A DNA stretch of 64,000 nt from Chitinophaga sp. Ak27. Lineage in GTDB: Bacteria > Bacteroidota > Bacteroidia > Chitinophagales > Chitinophagaceae. The translations under genes were made by a program, and so were the position numbers. The stretch spans positions 124,001-188,000 of the forward strand of contig NZ_JABAOB010000011.1 of NCBI RefSeq assembly GCF_012726295.1, given 5' to 3'. Shown here piece by piece: positions 17,361-25,295 of this stretch; position 1 is the first letter of the stretch, and every line of letters starts with the position of its first letter. Under the pieces are notes generated by a model. It was given only the letters and a program-made list of their open reading frames with translations. It ran no database searches and was not told where the DNA came from.

Positions 17361-17466
17361 AAGCAGAAAAAAGCTATTATGGAGAAGAACATAGCGAGTA
17401 TTTAAAATTCGCTTTAAACATTCGCCACAATAGCTTTTTGCTTTCTGCTTTTGGCCCTCTGCTTTT
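17346..17466. repeat. stop-proximal long palindrome, copy 3
   Basis: A 121-bp imperfect palindrome lying between two convergent genes. It begins inside the last codons of the symporter gene (AAA GCT GAA AGC TAA) and ends exactly at the base before the stop codon of the channel gene. The right arm reads, on the minus strand, as units AGAGGGC, CAAAAGC, AGAAAGC and AAAAAGC, followed by the core TATTGTGG. The loop holds a GCGA/TCGC dyad. It may act as a bidirectional terminator. Confidence 0.92.
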
Positions 17467-18420
17467 TTAAACTTCGACTGTTTTATTCAGATGGTGCAAC
17501 TCCAGCACCGTTGTTTTTCCATTATCACTTTCCCTGTACATTGGTACAAATTTCCGGTTGTACACTATTTCATCGTAGGTGTAAGATGTACGTTGTATAA
17601 CGGTATTGGCATATACATCGTTGAAGCCCCTTACAGTTACATACACCTCCACATCGGCTGTTTCCAGGTCATGTGAGGTAAATCCCTGCAATGGGCTGTC
17701 CTCATCAATAGGATGCACAACTGTCCAGTTCATCGACAAGGTTTCTACATGTCGCCGTTCCAGGGGCAGGGTATAAAATTTATACACTGCGTTTCCATTT
17801 TCCTGCACCTGCAGCCCCAGGGTAACCAGCACTTCTACATTGGTAAGCGTATGATTTTCCTTATAGGAAGCGAAGCGGAACATCAGGGCAGTTTTGTCCT
17901 GGAAAGGAGTAATCACGGCATTGTCGCTAAACAGCAGGTGCGCCCTGGGCTTGGAAAACCTGCCATAGATAAGACCTGTAGCCACTGCAAAAGACAGAAA
18001 GCCTGTCATGGCTTCAATAGCAGCCACTGTATTGGCCCCGTCACCTACCGGATTTACCCGGCCATATCCTACCGTTGTAAAGGTTTCGGTGCTGAAGAAA
18101 TAAATTTCCTTAAACCGTTGCCAGGGCGTTTTCCCGATGATCCCCTGGAAATCGTCGTAACCGATCCACCAGTAAATACCGGAATATAACAGGTTAATAG
18201 AAAAATAAAATAACAGGATCACAACTGCAAACTGCCAGGCGGGGACATTCAGCAGCGCATGGTAAATATTGAAACGGTGCATAAACGACCGGCCTTCCCG
18301 GCGTATGTTAAAGCTCCCGTCGCGGTTAATAAAGCGGCCACCGTAACCGTTGGCATTTACGCCAAAGCCGGTGTCGTTGTTCTGTCTTAAAAAAGGGTTG
18401 ATTCTTTTCAGAAGCGCCAT
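17467..18420 (-). CDS. inward-rectifier-type K+ channel (KirBac family)
   Basis: A 317-residue Kir-like potassium channel. Two membrane helices (about residues 54-84 and 127-150) flank a pore helix and the selectivity filter TVGYGRVNPVG. The C-terminal half is the cytoplasmic immunoglobulin-like Kir domain (RAHLLFSDNAVITPFQDKTALMFRFAS, NVEVLVTLGLQV, RRHVETLSMNWTVVHPIDEDSPL). Such channels conduct K+ across the inner membrane under control of lipids or ligands. It converges with the symporter gene, separated only by palindromic copy 3. Confidence 0.95.
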   Translation of the reverse strand: MALLKRINPFLRQNNDTGFGVNANGYGGRFINRDGSFNIRREGRSFMHRFNIYHALLNVPAWQFAVVILLFYFSINLLYSGIYWWIGYDDFQGIIGKTPWQRFKEIYFFSTETFTTVGYGRVNPVGDGANTVAAIEAMTGFLSFAVATGLIYGRFSKPRAHLLFSDNAVITPFQDKTALMFRFASYKENHTLTNVEVLVTLGLQVQENGNAVYKFYTLPLERRHVETLSMNWTVVHPIDEDSPLQGFTSHDLETADVEVYVTVRGFNDVYANTVIQRTSYTYDEIVYNRKFVPMYRESDNGKTTVLELHHLNKTVEV

Positions 18421-18467
18421 AAGATCGATAATTGTGATATAAAGCTAAGAAGAATATTGTTCTATAA

Positions 18468-18501
18468 GAAAGGTCATCTCCCGTTGGGAAGATGACCTTT
18501 C
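18468..18501. terminator. hairpin downstream of the small GTG-start gene
   Basis: GAAAGGTCATCT pairs perfectly with AGATGACCTTTC around a 10-nt loop. It lies about 20 nt beyond the end of the minus-strand gene at 18520 and fits a terminator for that gene. Confidence 0.8.
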
Positions 18502-18519
18502 AGCATTTTTAGGTAATTA

Positions 18520-18828
18520 TCAAATCCCAAAATAGATGGTGACTTCATTCTCGAAATTAGACAGCACCTTCTGATGCCATTTCTTTTTCATCCATTGCTT
18601 GGGCTGTTTCGTTACCAGTTTCCAGTTGAGATGATGTGTAAACCGCTGTTTATAGGGTTTATTGGTACCATCGTCCTCGTAAACCATGTAGATAAAAGGG
18701 TGATCCGCGCATCTACGCCAGAAACTAGGGTGCCATTTGCATCTGGAGCACATGGCCAGTTCCTCTTTCCTGACAAGGTTGTAAGTACGGCGATGGGTCG
18801 TTTCCTTTAAGCATTTGTAGTTTTTCAC
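18520..18828 (-). CDS. small basic protein of unknown function
   Basis: About 102 residues from a GTG start, since a stop codon lies in frame just upstream and the next ATG would remove the first 25 residues. The protein is rich in Lys, Arg, Trp and His, with a cysteine group MCSRCKWHPSFWRRC that could bind a metal. No signal peptide or membrane segment is visible. A good terminator follows it, which supports a real transcript. I do not recognise the family. Confidence 0.5.
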   Translation of the reverse strand: MKNYKCLKETTHRRTYNLVRKEELAMCSRCKWHPSFWRRCADHPFIYMVYEDDGTNKPYKQRFTHHLNWKLVTKQPKQWMKKKWHQKVLSNFENEVTIYFGI

Positions 18829-19018
18829 TTGTTAACACATTTGGTGCTACAAGCCGTCGAATTGTTTTTTCATGAAAGAAAATTTGTTACGTAAATATAG
18901 GGGAGATTGTCTTAAATCAAAAGCTTAATAATCAGTATGAAACTGTTTGGACGTGATTCACAAACTACCAGATGTTTGCCTGTAATTTAACTGTATGGAT
19001 AAAAACACCTAACGGAAA

Positions 19019-19165
19019 ATGGACGCTATCCTGCTCAAGGCAAAACAATGCAAGGATAGCAATATCAATGTCACCTTAAAATCAGGTGGTGTAAACTCCC
19101 GGGCGCAGGTCATTAAAACCAAAGAGCAGGCGCATGCTTTTATGACGACCCTGAAATCGCTCTAA
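19019..19165 (+). CDS. small protein, 48 residues, unknown function
   Basis: A short frame beginning ATG GAC GCT and ending TAA at 19163-19165, bounded upstream by an in-frame stop. The peptide (MDAILLKAKQCKDSNINVTL, then KSGGVNSRAQVIKTKEQAHA and FMTTLKSL) has normal composition and neighbour-like codon use, with an alternating beta-strand/helix look. The upstream region is A/T rich and a terminator follows at 19183. It is too short for certainty; similarity to other small proteins of the same genus would decide it. Confidence 0.5.
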   Translation: MDAILLKAKQCKDSNINVTLKSGGVNSRAQVIKTKEQAHAFMTTLKSL

Positions 19166-19182
19166 TGATATACTATAAAAAA

Positions 19183-19207
19183 GGGTTGGTTACGGCGTAA
19201 CCAACCC
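19183..19207. terminator. terminator between the 48-residue gene and frnE-like gene
   Basis: GGGTTGGTTAC pairs perfectly with GTAACCAACCC around a 3-nt loop. A run of A precedes it on the plus strand, so it ends the minus-strand DsbA-family gene with a T tract; it may also end the short plus-strand gene. Confidence 0.85.
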
Positions 19208-19225
19208 CACTATACCAAAAACAAC

Positions 19226-19933
19226 TTACTTACATTCTCCATCCGGGGTACAAACCTGCCCTGACAAGGTTTCAAGCTCCACTACCGGTTGTGTTTTCTT
19301 CCATTCCTCGAAAGCCTGTCCCAGTGCCTGCGTAAAGGCATCTACCGGCTGTGCGCCTGATACGGCATATTTACGGTCCAGTACAAAGAAGGGGACTCCG
19401 CGGATGCCCAGTTGCTGCGCTTCATTTACGTCATGATTTACGGCTTCGGCAAATTCGCTGGATGCCAGTGCCGCTGTTACTTCAGCCTTATCGAGACCGA
19501 TGTCGGTGCCGATTTCCAGCAGGGTATCATGATTGCTCATGTCTTTTCCTTCTGTGAAGTAGGCGTAAAACAGGCGTTCCTCGGCGGCATCTCCTTTTCC
19601 GTGCTTTTTAGCCAGCTGGATGAGGCGGTGTGCATCAAAAGAATTCGCTACCACGGCTTTGTCAAAGTTATAAGTGAGTCCTACTTCCCGGGCGGTGCCA
19701 GTCATTTGTTCATGAACGGCCACTGACCATTCGCGGGACTGTCCCTTTATTTCTGCCAGGTATTCATATATGTCTTTGCCTGGTTGGGATTTAAGGTCGG
19801 GATTCAGCTGGAAGCTCTTCCACTCCACTGTTACCTTGTCTTTACCTGGAAATTGTTCCAATGCCGCTTCAAATTTCCTCTTGCCGATATAGCAAAACGG
19901 ACACATGATGTCGGACCATATTTCTACTTTCAT
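19226..19933 (-). CDS. DsbA-family (FrnE-like) oxidoreductase
   Basis: A 235-residue thioredoxin-fold protein with a helical insert. The redox motif CPFC lies at residues 11-14 of MKVEIWSDIMCPFCYIGKRK; the cis-Pro motif is GVPFFVLDRKYAVSGAQ. There is no signal peptide, so it is a cytosolic FrnE/2-hydroxychromene-isomerase-like disulfide oxidoreductase. It ends with two further cysteines (GQVCTPDGECK). It is divergent from the HxlR regulator, with a TAnnTTTG-like element (19959-19966, minus strand) upstream, which suggests HxlR may control it under thiol or electrophile stress. Confidence 0.9.
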   Translation of the reverse strand: MKVEIWSDIMCPFCYIGKRKFEAALEQFPGKDKVTVEWKSFQLNPDLKSQPGKDIYEYLAEIKGQSREWSVAVHEQMTGTAREVGLTYNFDKAVVANSFDAHRLIQLAKKHGKGDAAEERLFYAYFTEGKDMSNHDTLLEIGTDIGLDKAEVTAALASSEFAEAVNHDVNEAQQLGIRGVPFFVLDRKYAVSGAQPVDAFTQALGQAFEEWKKTQPVVELETLSGQVCTPDGECK

Positions 19934-20003
19934 TTTTATTTTTTTAGTGTTTGCTCCGCAAAGTTAAATACATTTGCTATCAAAAAGTAACCAGTTTCCA
20001 AAA

Positions 20004-20018
20004 GGTAAGTGCTTTACC
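20004..20018. promoter_or_regulatory. candidate HxlR operator
   Basis: GGTAA-GTGCT-TTACC is a perfect 5-bp dyad located 22 nt before the HxlR gene start, in the region shared with the divergent DsbA-family gene. The related half-sites GTAACC and GGTAAG lie just upstream. The assignment to HxlR is by position only. Confidence 0.4.
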
Positions 20019-20040
20019 GGGGGAAACCAAACCTATATAA

Positions 20041-20424
20041 ATGAAGAGTACAGGATTGCTGGTGGATTGTGGCGCCCCGCCAACGGGCGACAGCCATACC
20101 GATTGTCATAAGGTGATCATGCCCGTAAGAGATGCACTGGATGTGATCAGTGGGAAGTGGAAGCTACCCATTATCATCGCCGTTTCCCGGGGGCATAACC
20201 GCTTCCGGGATATTGAGCGCAGTATCCCTAAAATTACATCGAAAGTACTTTCCAAGGAGTTGAAAGACCTGGAAACGCATAAGCTCATCCGGCGGACAGT
20301 ATATGATACGCAACCGGTACAGGTAGAATATACCCTGACGCCTTACGCCGCCACCCTGGAAAGCGTGATTGTAGCGCTACAGCAGTGGGGACTGCAGCAC
20401 CGGAAGAAGATATTGGGAAAATAA
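20041..20424 (+). CDS. HxlR-family transcriptional regulator
   Basis: A 127-residue winged-helix protein: ALDVISGKWKLPIIIAVSRGHNRFRDIERSIPKITSKVLSKELKDLETHKLIRR followed by the wing VEYTLTPYAATLE. HxlR proteins often sense electrophiles, quinones or aldehydes through a cysteine. Here Cys residues near the N-terminus (VDCGAPP, TDCHKV) are candidates. Flanked by a DsbA-family gene (divergent) and a quinone oxidoreductase gene (convergent), it fits a redox or electrophile response. Confidence 0.93.
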   Translation: MKSTGLLVDCGAPPTGDSHTDCHKVIMPVRDALDVISGKWKLPIIIAVSRGHNRFRDIERSIPKITSKVLSKELKDLETHKLIRRTVYDTQPVQVEYTLTPYAATLESVIVALQQWGLQHRKKILGK

Positions 20425-20426
20425 CT

Positions 20427-20450
20427 GCGGCGCCATCAGGCGCCGCTTTT
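20427..20450. terminator. terminator between HxlR and oxidoreductase genes
   Basis: GCGGCGCC pairs perfectly with GGCGCCGC around ATCA, followed by TTTT on the plus strand. Confidence 0.85.
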
Positions 20451-20452
20451 GA

Positions 20453-21379
20453 TCATATCTCTCCTACTTTCAGTACAATTTTTCCTCTTCCACCTCCCCC
20501 ACTTTTACTGTATTCCTGGGCAGCAGCTGCTGCTGACAGGGAATGAAACACCCTGCGGACATAAGGTTTTATCAATCCTTTTTCCAGCAGGTCATGCACC
20601 GCTTTCATAGCGGCCAGCGTTTTAGTGCCTCCCCATACGGATTTTACGCCGGCGGCTTCCGCCATGGCCGGATCGGGCATGTTGACGATGCTGATTAACA
20701 ACCCGCCGGGTTTCAACACTTTCATGGACCGGGCAGTCACATCGCCACCCACGGTATCCAGCACAATATCTACCGGGTCCATCTGTGTTTCAAAAGGCGC
20801 GGCTTTATAATCAACCACCTCGCTGGCGCCCAGCGTGGCCACAAAGTCGACATTAGCCTCGCCGGCTGTAGCAATGACATATGCTCCCGCATTATAAGCC
20901 AGTTGCACAGCAAAATGACCTACGCCACCAGCCCCGCCATGTACCAGGATACGTTGCCCTTTGGCCAGGCGTCCTACATCAAACAAGGCGCCCCAGGCAG
21001 TTCTGGCACCGGCCATCGTAGCGGCTTCCTCGAAAGAGACCGTATGCGGCTTGCGGAACAATACTTCCGTGGACACGGCGGCATAAGTGGTATAGGAACC
21101 ATCTACGGAGCCATACACCTCATCACCTATTTTAAGGCCGTATACGCCTTCTCCCACAGCGGTAACAATGCCTGCCCCTTCTACACCGGGGATGTAGGGC
21201 AACGGATGCTGCATAAAACCTTCTCTTACTTTCCAATCGATCGGATTCACCCCGCTGGTTATTACCTTTATCAACACCTCATCTTTGGCAGGAACCGGTA
21301 CCGGGATTTCCTCCAACAGCAACTGTTCCGGGCCTCCATAGGTGTGTACGCGGATAGCGGGTATGTGGAGGTTCTTCAT
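20453..21379 (-). CDS. zinc-independent quinone oxidoreductase (MDR superfamily)
   Basis: About 308 residues starting at the ATG giving MKNLHIPAIRVHTYGGPEQL; the frame runs 19 codons further upstream without conserved sequence. It is an NADPH-dependent quinone reductase-like medium-chain dehydrogenase/reductase: GroES-like N-terminus with SGVNPIDWKVREG and PGVEGAGIVTAVGEGV, then the Rossmann motif LVHGGAGGVGHFAVQLA and the NADP-binding strand IATA. No structural zinc cysteines are present. It could reduce quinones or other electrophiles. Confidence 0.92.
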   Translation of the reverse strand: MKNLHIPAIRVHTYGGPEQLLLEEIPVPVPAKDEVLIKVITSGVNPIDWKVREGFMQHPLPYIPGVEGAGIVTAVGEGVYGLKIGDEVYGSVDGSYTTYAAVSTEVLFRKPHTVSFEEAATMAGARTAWGALFDVGRLAKGQRILVHGGAGGVGHFAVQLAYNAGAYVIATAGEANVDFVATLGASEVVDYKAAPFETQMDPVDIVLDTVGGDVTARSMKVLKPGGLLISIVNMPDPAMAEAAGVKSVWGGTKTLAAMKAVHDLLEKGLIKPYVRRVFHSLSAAAAAQEYSKSGGGGRGKIVLKVGEI

Positions 21380-21451
21380 ATCTTTTTTTGCTAAGATACA
21401 CCTTGCAGCCTGCCTAAAGCGGAAACCGCCGGTCATAAAATTGAAAAAACT

Positions 21452-21459
21452 TACCTTTG
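21452..21459 (+). promoter_or_regulatory. -7 element of the DEAD-box helicase gene
   Basis: TACCTTTG matches TAnnTTTG exactly and lies 24 nt before the helicase ATG at 21483, giving a short leader. A TTTG at -33 is not obvious. Confidence 0.5.
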
Positions 21460-21482
21460 CCGTTCATAATTATAGCTGTATC

Positions 21483-22814
21483 ATGACTTTTGGTGATTTA
21501 AATCTTAATACCCCTTTATTAAACGCATTGGATGAATTGGGCATAAGCACCCCCACTACTATACAACAACGTGCATTTTCCGTGATCATGTCTGGTAAGG
21601 ATGTATGCGGTATTGCACAAACAGGGACCGGTAAAACTTTTGCTTACCTGCTGCCCACGCTCCGAATGTTCAGGTTTTCAAAAGAAAAGCATCCCACCGT
21701 GCTGATCCTGGTGCCTACCAGGGAATTGGTACAACAAGTTGTTGAATCCGTAAGGCGACTCACCACCTACATGAACGTATCGGTACTGGGCGTATATGGC
21801 GGCGTGAACATGAATCCACAGATGGAAGCAGTGAAAGATAAGCTGGATATCCTGGTGGCTACACCCGGACGTCTATATGATATCATACTCAGTGGCGCCC
21901 TTAAAGTAAAATCCATCAAACGCCTCATCATCGATGAGGTAGACGAAATGCTGAACCTGGGCTTCCGTACACAGCTCACCAATATTATGGACCTGCTGCC
22001 ACCAAAAAGACAGAACCTGATGTTTTCCGCCACCATTACGGAAGACGTGGAGAAAATGATTAACACGCACTTCAATGATCCTGTCAGAATAGAAGCAGCT
22101 CCTACCGGCACTCCACTAGAAAACATCGACCAGATTGTGTATAAAGTTCCAAACTTTTACACCAAGGTAAACCTGCTGGAACTGTTGATCACTGATGATG
22201 CCAGCATGACCAAAACCCTCATCTTTGTAGGAACTAAACAACTGGCAGATGACCTGTACGAACAACTGATCAAAGAATTCCCTGACAAGGTGGGGATCAT
22301 TCACTCCAATAAAGAGCAGAACCATCGTTTTAATACCGTGCGTAAGTTCCAGTCGGGCGAAACCCGCTTCCTGATTGCTACCGACATCGTAGCCCGTGGA
22401 TTGGATATAGCGGAAGTAACGCATGTGATTAACTTCGACACGCCGGAAGTGCCTGAAAACTACATCCATCGTATAGGCAGAACCGGTAGAGCCGACAAAA
22501 AGGGGATTGCCATCCTGCTTACCAAAGATGCAGAAAAGGAAAACCTGGAGCGGATTGAAAGCCTGATGAACTATACCATCCCTGAACAGGCTTTACCAGG
22601 GGATCTTACCATTTCAGATGTATTAACGGAAGATGAAAAACCGAAGGTATTCATGCGTAATACGCTCGTGAAAGCGCCCAAACGGGAAGACGTTGGGCCT
22701 GCCTTCCACCAGAAGCTGGCTAAAAATATGAAGACTAATAAAAAGGTATCACATAAAGAAAAGATGATGCTGAAATACGGTAAGCCAAAGAAGCGGACGC
22801 CGAAAAAGAAATAA
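21483..22814 (+). CDS. DEAD-box RNA helicase
   Basis: About 443 residues from MTFGDLNLNTPLLNAL; the frame extends upstream through the oxidoreductase start, but homology begins here. Ordered motifs: Q motif (TTIQQRAF), Walker A (AQTGTGKT), PTRELV, TPGRL, motif II (DEVD, a variant of DEAD), SAT, then the second RecA domain with FVGTKQLAD, ATDIVARGLDIAEVTHVINFD and HRIGRTGR. The C-terminal tail is lysine rich (KPKKRTPKKK). It probably remodels RNA in ribosome assembly or cold adaptation. Confidence 0.95.
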   Translation: MTFGDLNLNTPLLNALDELGISTPTTIQQRAFSVIMSGKDVCGIAQTGTGKTFAYLLPTLRMFRFSKEKHPTVLILVPTRELVQQVVESVRRLTTYMNVSVLGVYGGVNMNPQMEAVKDKLDILVATPGRLYDIILSGALKVKSIKRLIIDEVDEMLNLGFRTQLTNIMDLLPPKRQNLMFSATITEDVEKMINTHFNDPVRIEAAPTGTPLENIDQIVYKVPNFYTKVNLLELLITDDASMTKTLIFVGTKQLADDLYEQLIKEFPDKVGIIHSNKEQNHRFNTVRKFQSGETRFLIATDIVARGLDIAEVTHVINFDTPEVPENYIHRIGRTGRADKKGIAILLTKDAEKENLERIESLMNYTIPEQALPGDLTISDVLTEDEKPKVFMRNTLVKAPKREDVGPAFHQKLAKNMKTNKKVSHKEKMMLKYGKPKKRTPKKK

Positions 22815-22835
22815 GATAGTACGAGCTTTTGCTAT

Positions 22836-22871
22836 AAAAAAAATCCACCGGATGCTGCGGTGGATTTTTTT
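22836..22871. terminator. bidirectional terminator between helicase and desaturase-family genes
   Basis: AAAAAAAATCCACCG pairs with CGGTGGATTTTTTT around a short loop; A and T tracts on both sides suit both convergent genes. Confidence 0.92.
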
Positions 22872-22874
22872 ATG

Positions 22875-23657
22875 CTAAGCCTTTACTGTCTGAGGACCGA
22901 AACGCCTGGCCTGCACCAGGTCGTATTCCTTTACATAGTCCGGATGCTCCGTCCCCATGATGCGGTCCCATACCCGGAAGTATAAACCGTAATTGCCCTT
23001 GAATTTTTTGTGATGCAGATTGTGGTGTACAGAAGTATTCAGCACTTCAAACCACCAGGTATGGCGGAAGTTTTCCGGCATTAACTCATATCCCAGGTGA
23101 CCATATACATTGATGATAAAACCGGAAATGGTAAACAGCAATACCGTTAAGGGATGCATGGGCATTACACTAACGATTAACACCAGTATACCGCCTTCTG
23201 CTATCGCTTCCAGCACATGAAAACTATAGGACGTCCATGGAGAGGGGTTGGTACTTTCATGGTGTACCAGGTGTGTCCGTTTAAACAATTGCTTGTGGTG
23301 CAGCAACCGGTGCATCCAATAAAAATAGGTATCATGCAAAATGAGGCTGGCCACCAGGCTCACTCCTATATACCATAGCGGGAAATCGTTGAGGTGATCA
23401 TAAACGAGCGTAAATTTTCTCACCGGCGTGAAGAGTAGTATCACGGTAATGATCGTGAATACGAGCGTACTCTGCATAGAATACCAGATTTCGCGCAGAA
23501 AGTCCTTTTTGGTGGCCTGCTTCAACTGGATCTTAAACCGGTTGAACCGGGCAGGCATCAACAAATAAAATAAAGTGAAAGGAATGCCCGCCAATAAAAA
23601 GTACCGAAGGGCCGACATGCTGAAAACCCGGATGCCTGCTTCAATAATTGATTTCAT
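22875..23657 (-). CDS. sterol desaturase/fatty acid hydroxylase-family membrane enzyme
   Basis: A 260-residue di-iron membrane enzyme. The histidine motifs are HDTYFYWMHRLLHH, HLVHHESTNPSPWTSYSFHVLE and SVHHNLHHKKFKGNYG. There are about four membrane helices. Members hydroxylate or desaturate lipids using O2 and two irons held by the histidines. The lipid substrate is unknown. It lies between a convergent helicase gene and a Crp-like regulator gene on the same strand, 91 bp upstream. Confidence 0.9.
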   Translation of the reverse strand: MKSIIEAGIRVFSMSALRYFLLAGIPFTLFYLLMPARFNRFKIQLKQATKKDFLREIWYSMQSTLVFTIITVILLFTPVRKFTLVYDHLNDFPLWYIGVSLVASLILHDTYFYWMHRLLHHKQLFKRTHLVHHESTNPSPWTSYSFHVLEAIAEGGILVLIVSVMPMHPLTVLLFTISGFIINVYGHLGYELMPENFRHTWWFEVLNTSVHHNLHHKKFKGNYGLYFRVWDRIMGTEHPDYVKEYDLVQARRFGPQTVKA

Positions 23658-23748
23658 CGCCTTGTGTATTTATCTCCAAAAATAGCGCAAGGCAGCGGCA
23701 GCAGAGGTTTACAAAGGTTAATTTCCGGCGATAACAAAAGTTAATTTC

Positions 23749-24342
23749 CTATTTTCCCTTCTCCAGCATGCGCTTACGGATACGGCTCAACGAAACCGGC
23801 GTAATGCCCAGCATAGAGGCAATATACTTGTCGGGCACCCGGTTCACCACATCGAAGCGTTCGGCCAGCAGGTTACGGTAGCGTTCTTCTGGCGAGAGCG
23901 TTACAAACGCTTCCATCATCGCGAGCGATTCCGACAGCATGCGCATCAGGAAAAAATTACGCAACGGCTCAAACTGGGGATACACTTTCATGACAGCTTC
24001 CAGTACATCGTAGTCAATTTCCAGCAGGGTTACGTCTTCCAGGGCCCGGTACACAAACCGGGACGGCTTCCGGTGGATAATCGTATCATGAGAAGCGATA
24101 AACTGCTTTTCCCAGCGCAGGAACAACGTGGCCTCGTCGCCATTTTGCTTTAGCGTATAGGCACGCATAATACCCTTTTCAATATAGGCCAGCCGCCGGT
24201 CCTGATCTCCCTCGCGGATATAGGTTTCGTTCGCATGCAGCTTTACCTGCCGGGTAACGGCAAATAAAGGCGAGGAATCTGCCGGTAATACTCCCGACAG
24301 CTCAAATAGCAATTGCTGTAAACTACTGATCGATACACTCAT
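23749..24342 (-). CDS. Crp/Fnr-family transcriptional regulator
   Basis: A 197-residue protein with an N-terminal cyclic-nucleotide-binding beta roll (VKLHANETYIREGDQDRRLAYIEKGIMRAYTLKQNGDEATLFLRWEKQF) and a C-terminal helix-turn-helix (LSPEERYRNLLAERF, YIASMLGITPVSLSRIRKRM). The recognition helix follows the Bacteroidota pattern. No Fe-S cysteines are present, so it is not an Fnr-type oxygen sensor. It may control the downstream desaturase-family gene. Confidence 0.92.
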   Translation of the reverse strand: MSVSISSLQQLLFELSGVLPADSSPLFAVTRQVKLHANETYIREGDQDRRLAYIEKGIMRAYTLKQNGDEATLFLRWEKQFIASHDTIIHRKPSRFVYRALEDVTLLEIDYDVLEAVMKVYPQFEPLRNFFLMRMLSESLAMMEAFVTLSPEERYRNLLAERFDVVNRVPDKYIASMLGITPVSLSRIRKRMLEKGK

Positions 24343-24695
24343 GTTATTCCATACCCCGTAGGCAAACCGCTAATGTAAGTTTTATTATTCATTTCAAAGC
24401 GTCCCGGGCATGGAGGACGGTTTTTATGATCAGGCGCATTTTATCAAAACATTTGGTACTATTGTACAAATGGCACCTGGTAAATTCCAATTGAACGATT
24501 TTCTGTTGCAAAATGCCGGAGAGGGGTATTAGATTCTCCTGAATAACAAATTATTAACAAATCACGGGCAAAAATGGAAATCCGTCTCATTGATTGAACC
24601 GAATATACCAATAGGCATATTAATGCATTGTTACCAAAGCAGTTGTCTTCTGGGGAACCTACCGCCGTTGTTACTATTATCAACTAAATCCCATC
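24343..24695. other. 353-bp intergenic region between Crp-like and sigma-factor genes
   Basis: No gene is supported here. The region divides a divergent pair (Crp-like on minus, sigma factor on plus). It contains a dyad, CATTTGGTAC TATT GTACAAATG (24450-24472, one extra base in the left arm), about 108 nt before the Crp-like start, which could be a regulator site. The rest is A/T-rich leader sequence. Confidence 0.5.
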
Positions 24696-25259
24696 ATGAG
24701 TGCATCTATCAACGATAATGATGAATTGCTTGCACAACTGAAGACGGGCAGTCTTGAAGCTTTTCAGCACTTTTATACTACCTACCGGCATTGGCTGTAC
24801 GTAGCGGCTTACTCTATCATAAAAAATGAGGCAGAAGCACAGGAGCTGGTACAGGACCTGTTTGTGGACTTCTGGCAGAAAGGGCTGGGGATGCGGATTG
24901 ATCTGAACACCACCAGCTCACTGCGGAACTTTTTATTTGTCAGCATACGGAACCGCTGCCTGAATAAGATTGCCAAAGATGCCACCCGGAAAAAGAGATT
25001 AAAAGATATTTTTCTGTCAGATACTTATACGCCCCCATCCAATGGTTTGGAGAACAATGAATTGCGGGAGCAGCTGGAATCAGCCATCAGTCGCCTGCCT
25101 GAACGCCAGTCCATGGCTTTCCGGCTCGCGTACCAGGAACATAAAACCCGCAAGGAAATAGCCGCGGAGATGGCCACCAGCGAAGAAACAGTGAAAAAAC
25201 AAGTCGCTAACGCGCTGAAAACGTTACGGGCTTCTTTAAAAAAAATCCTCTTTTTTTAA
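24696..25259 (+). CDS. ECF RNA polymerase sigma factor (sigma-70 family)
   Basis: A 187-residue ECF sigma factor of the Bacteroidota SusC/FecI-like type. Region 2 reads YTTYRHWLYVAAYSIIKNEAEAQELVQDLFVDFWQKG, and region 4 reads RLPERQSMAFRLAYQEHKTRKEIAAEMATSEETVKKQVANALKTLR. The cognate FecR anti-sigma gene begins 36 nt downstream. Usually a SusC/TonB receptor gene follows this pair; here an AraC-like gene follows instead. Confidence 0.95.
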   Translation: MSASINDNDELLAQLKTGSLEAFQHFYTTYRHWLYVAAYSIIKNEAEAQELVQDLFVDFWQKGLGMRIDLNTTSSLRNFLFVSIRNRCLNKIAKDATRKKRLKDIFLSDTYTPPSNGLENNELREQLESAISRLPERQSMAFRLAYQEHKTRKEIAAEMATSEETVKKQVANALKTLRASLKKILFF

Positions 25260-25295
25260 TACCCCGTGCCATTTAAAAATCGGTTAATAGTGTAC

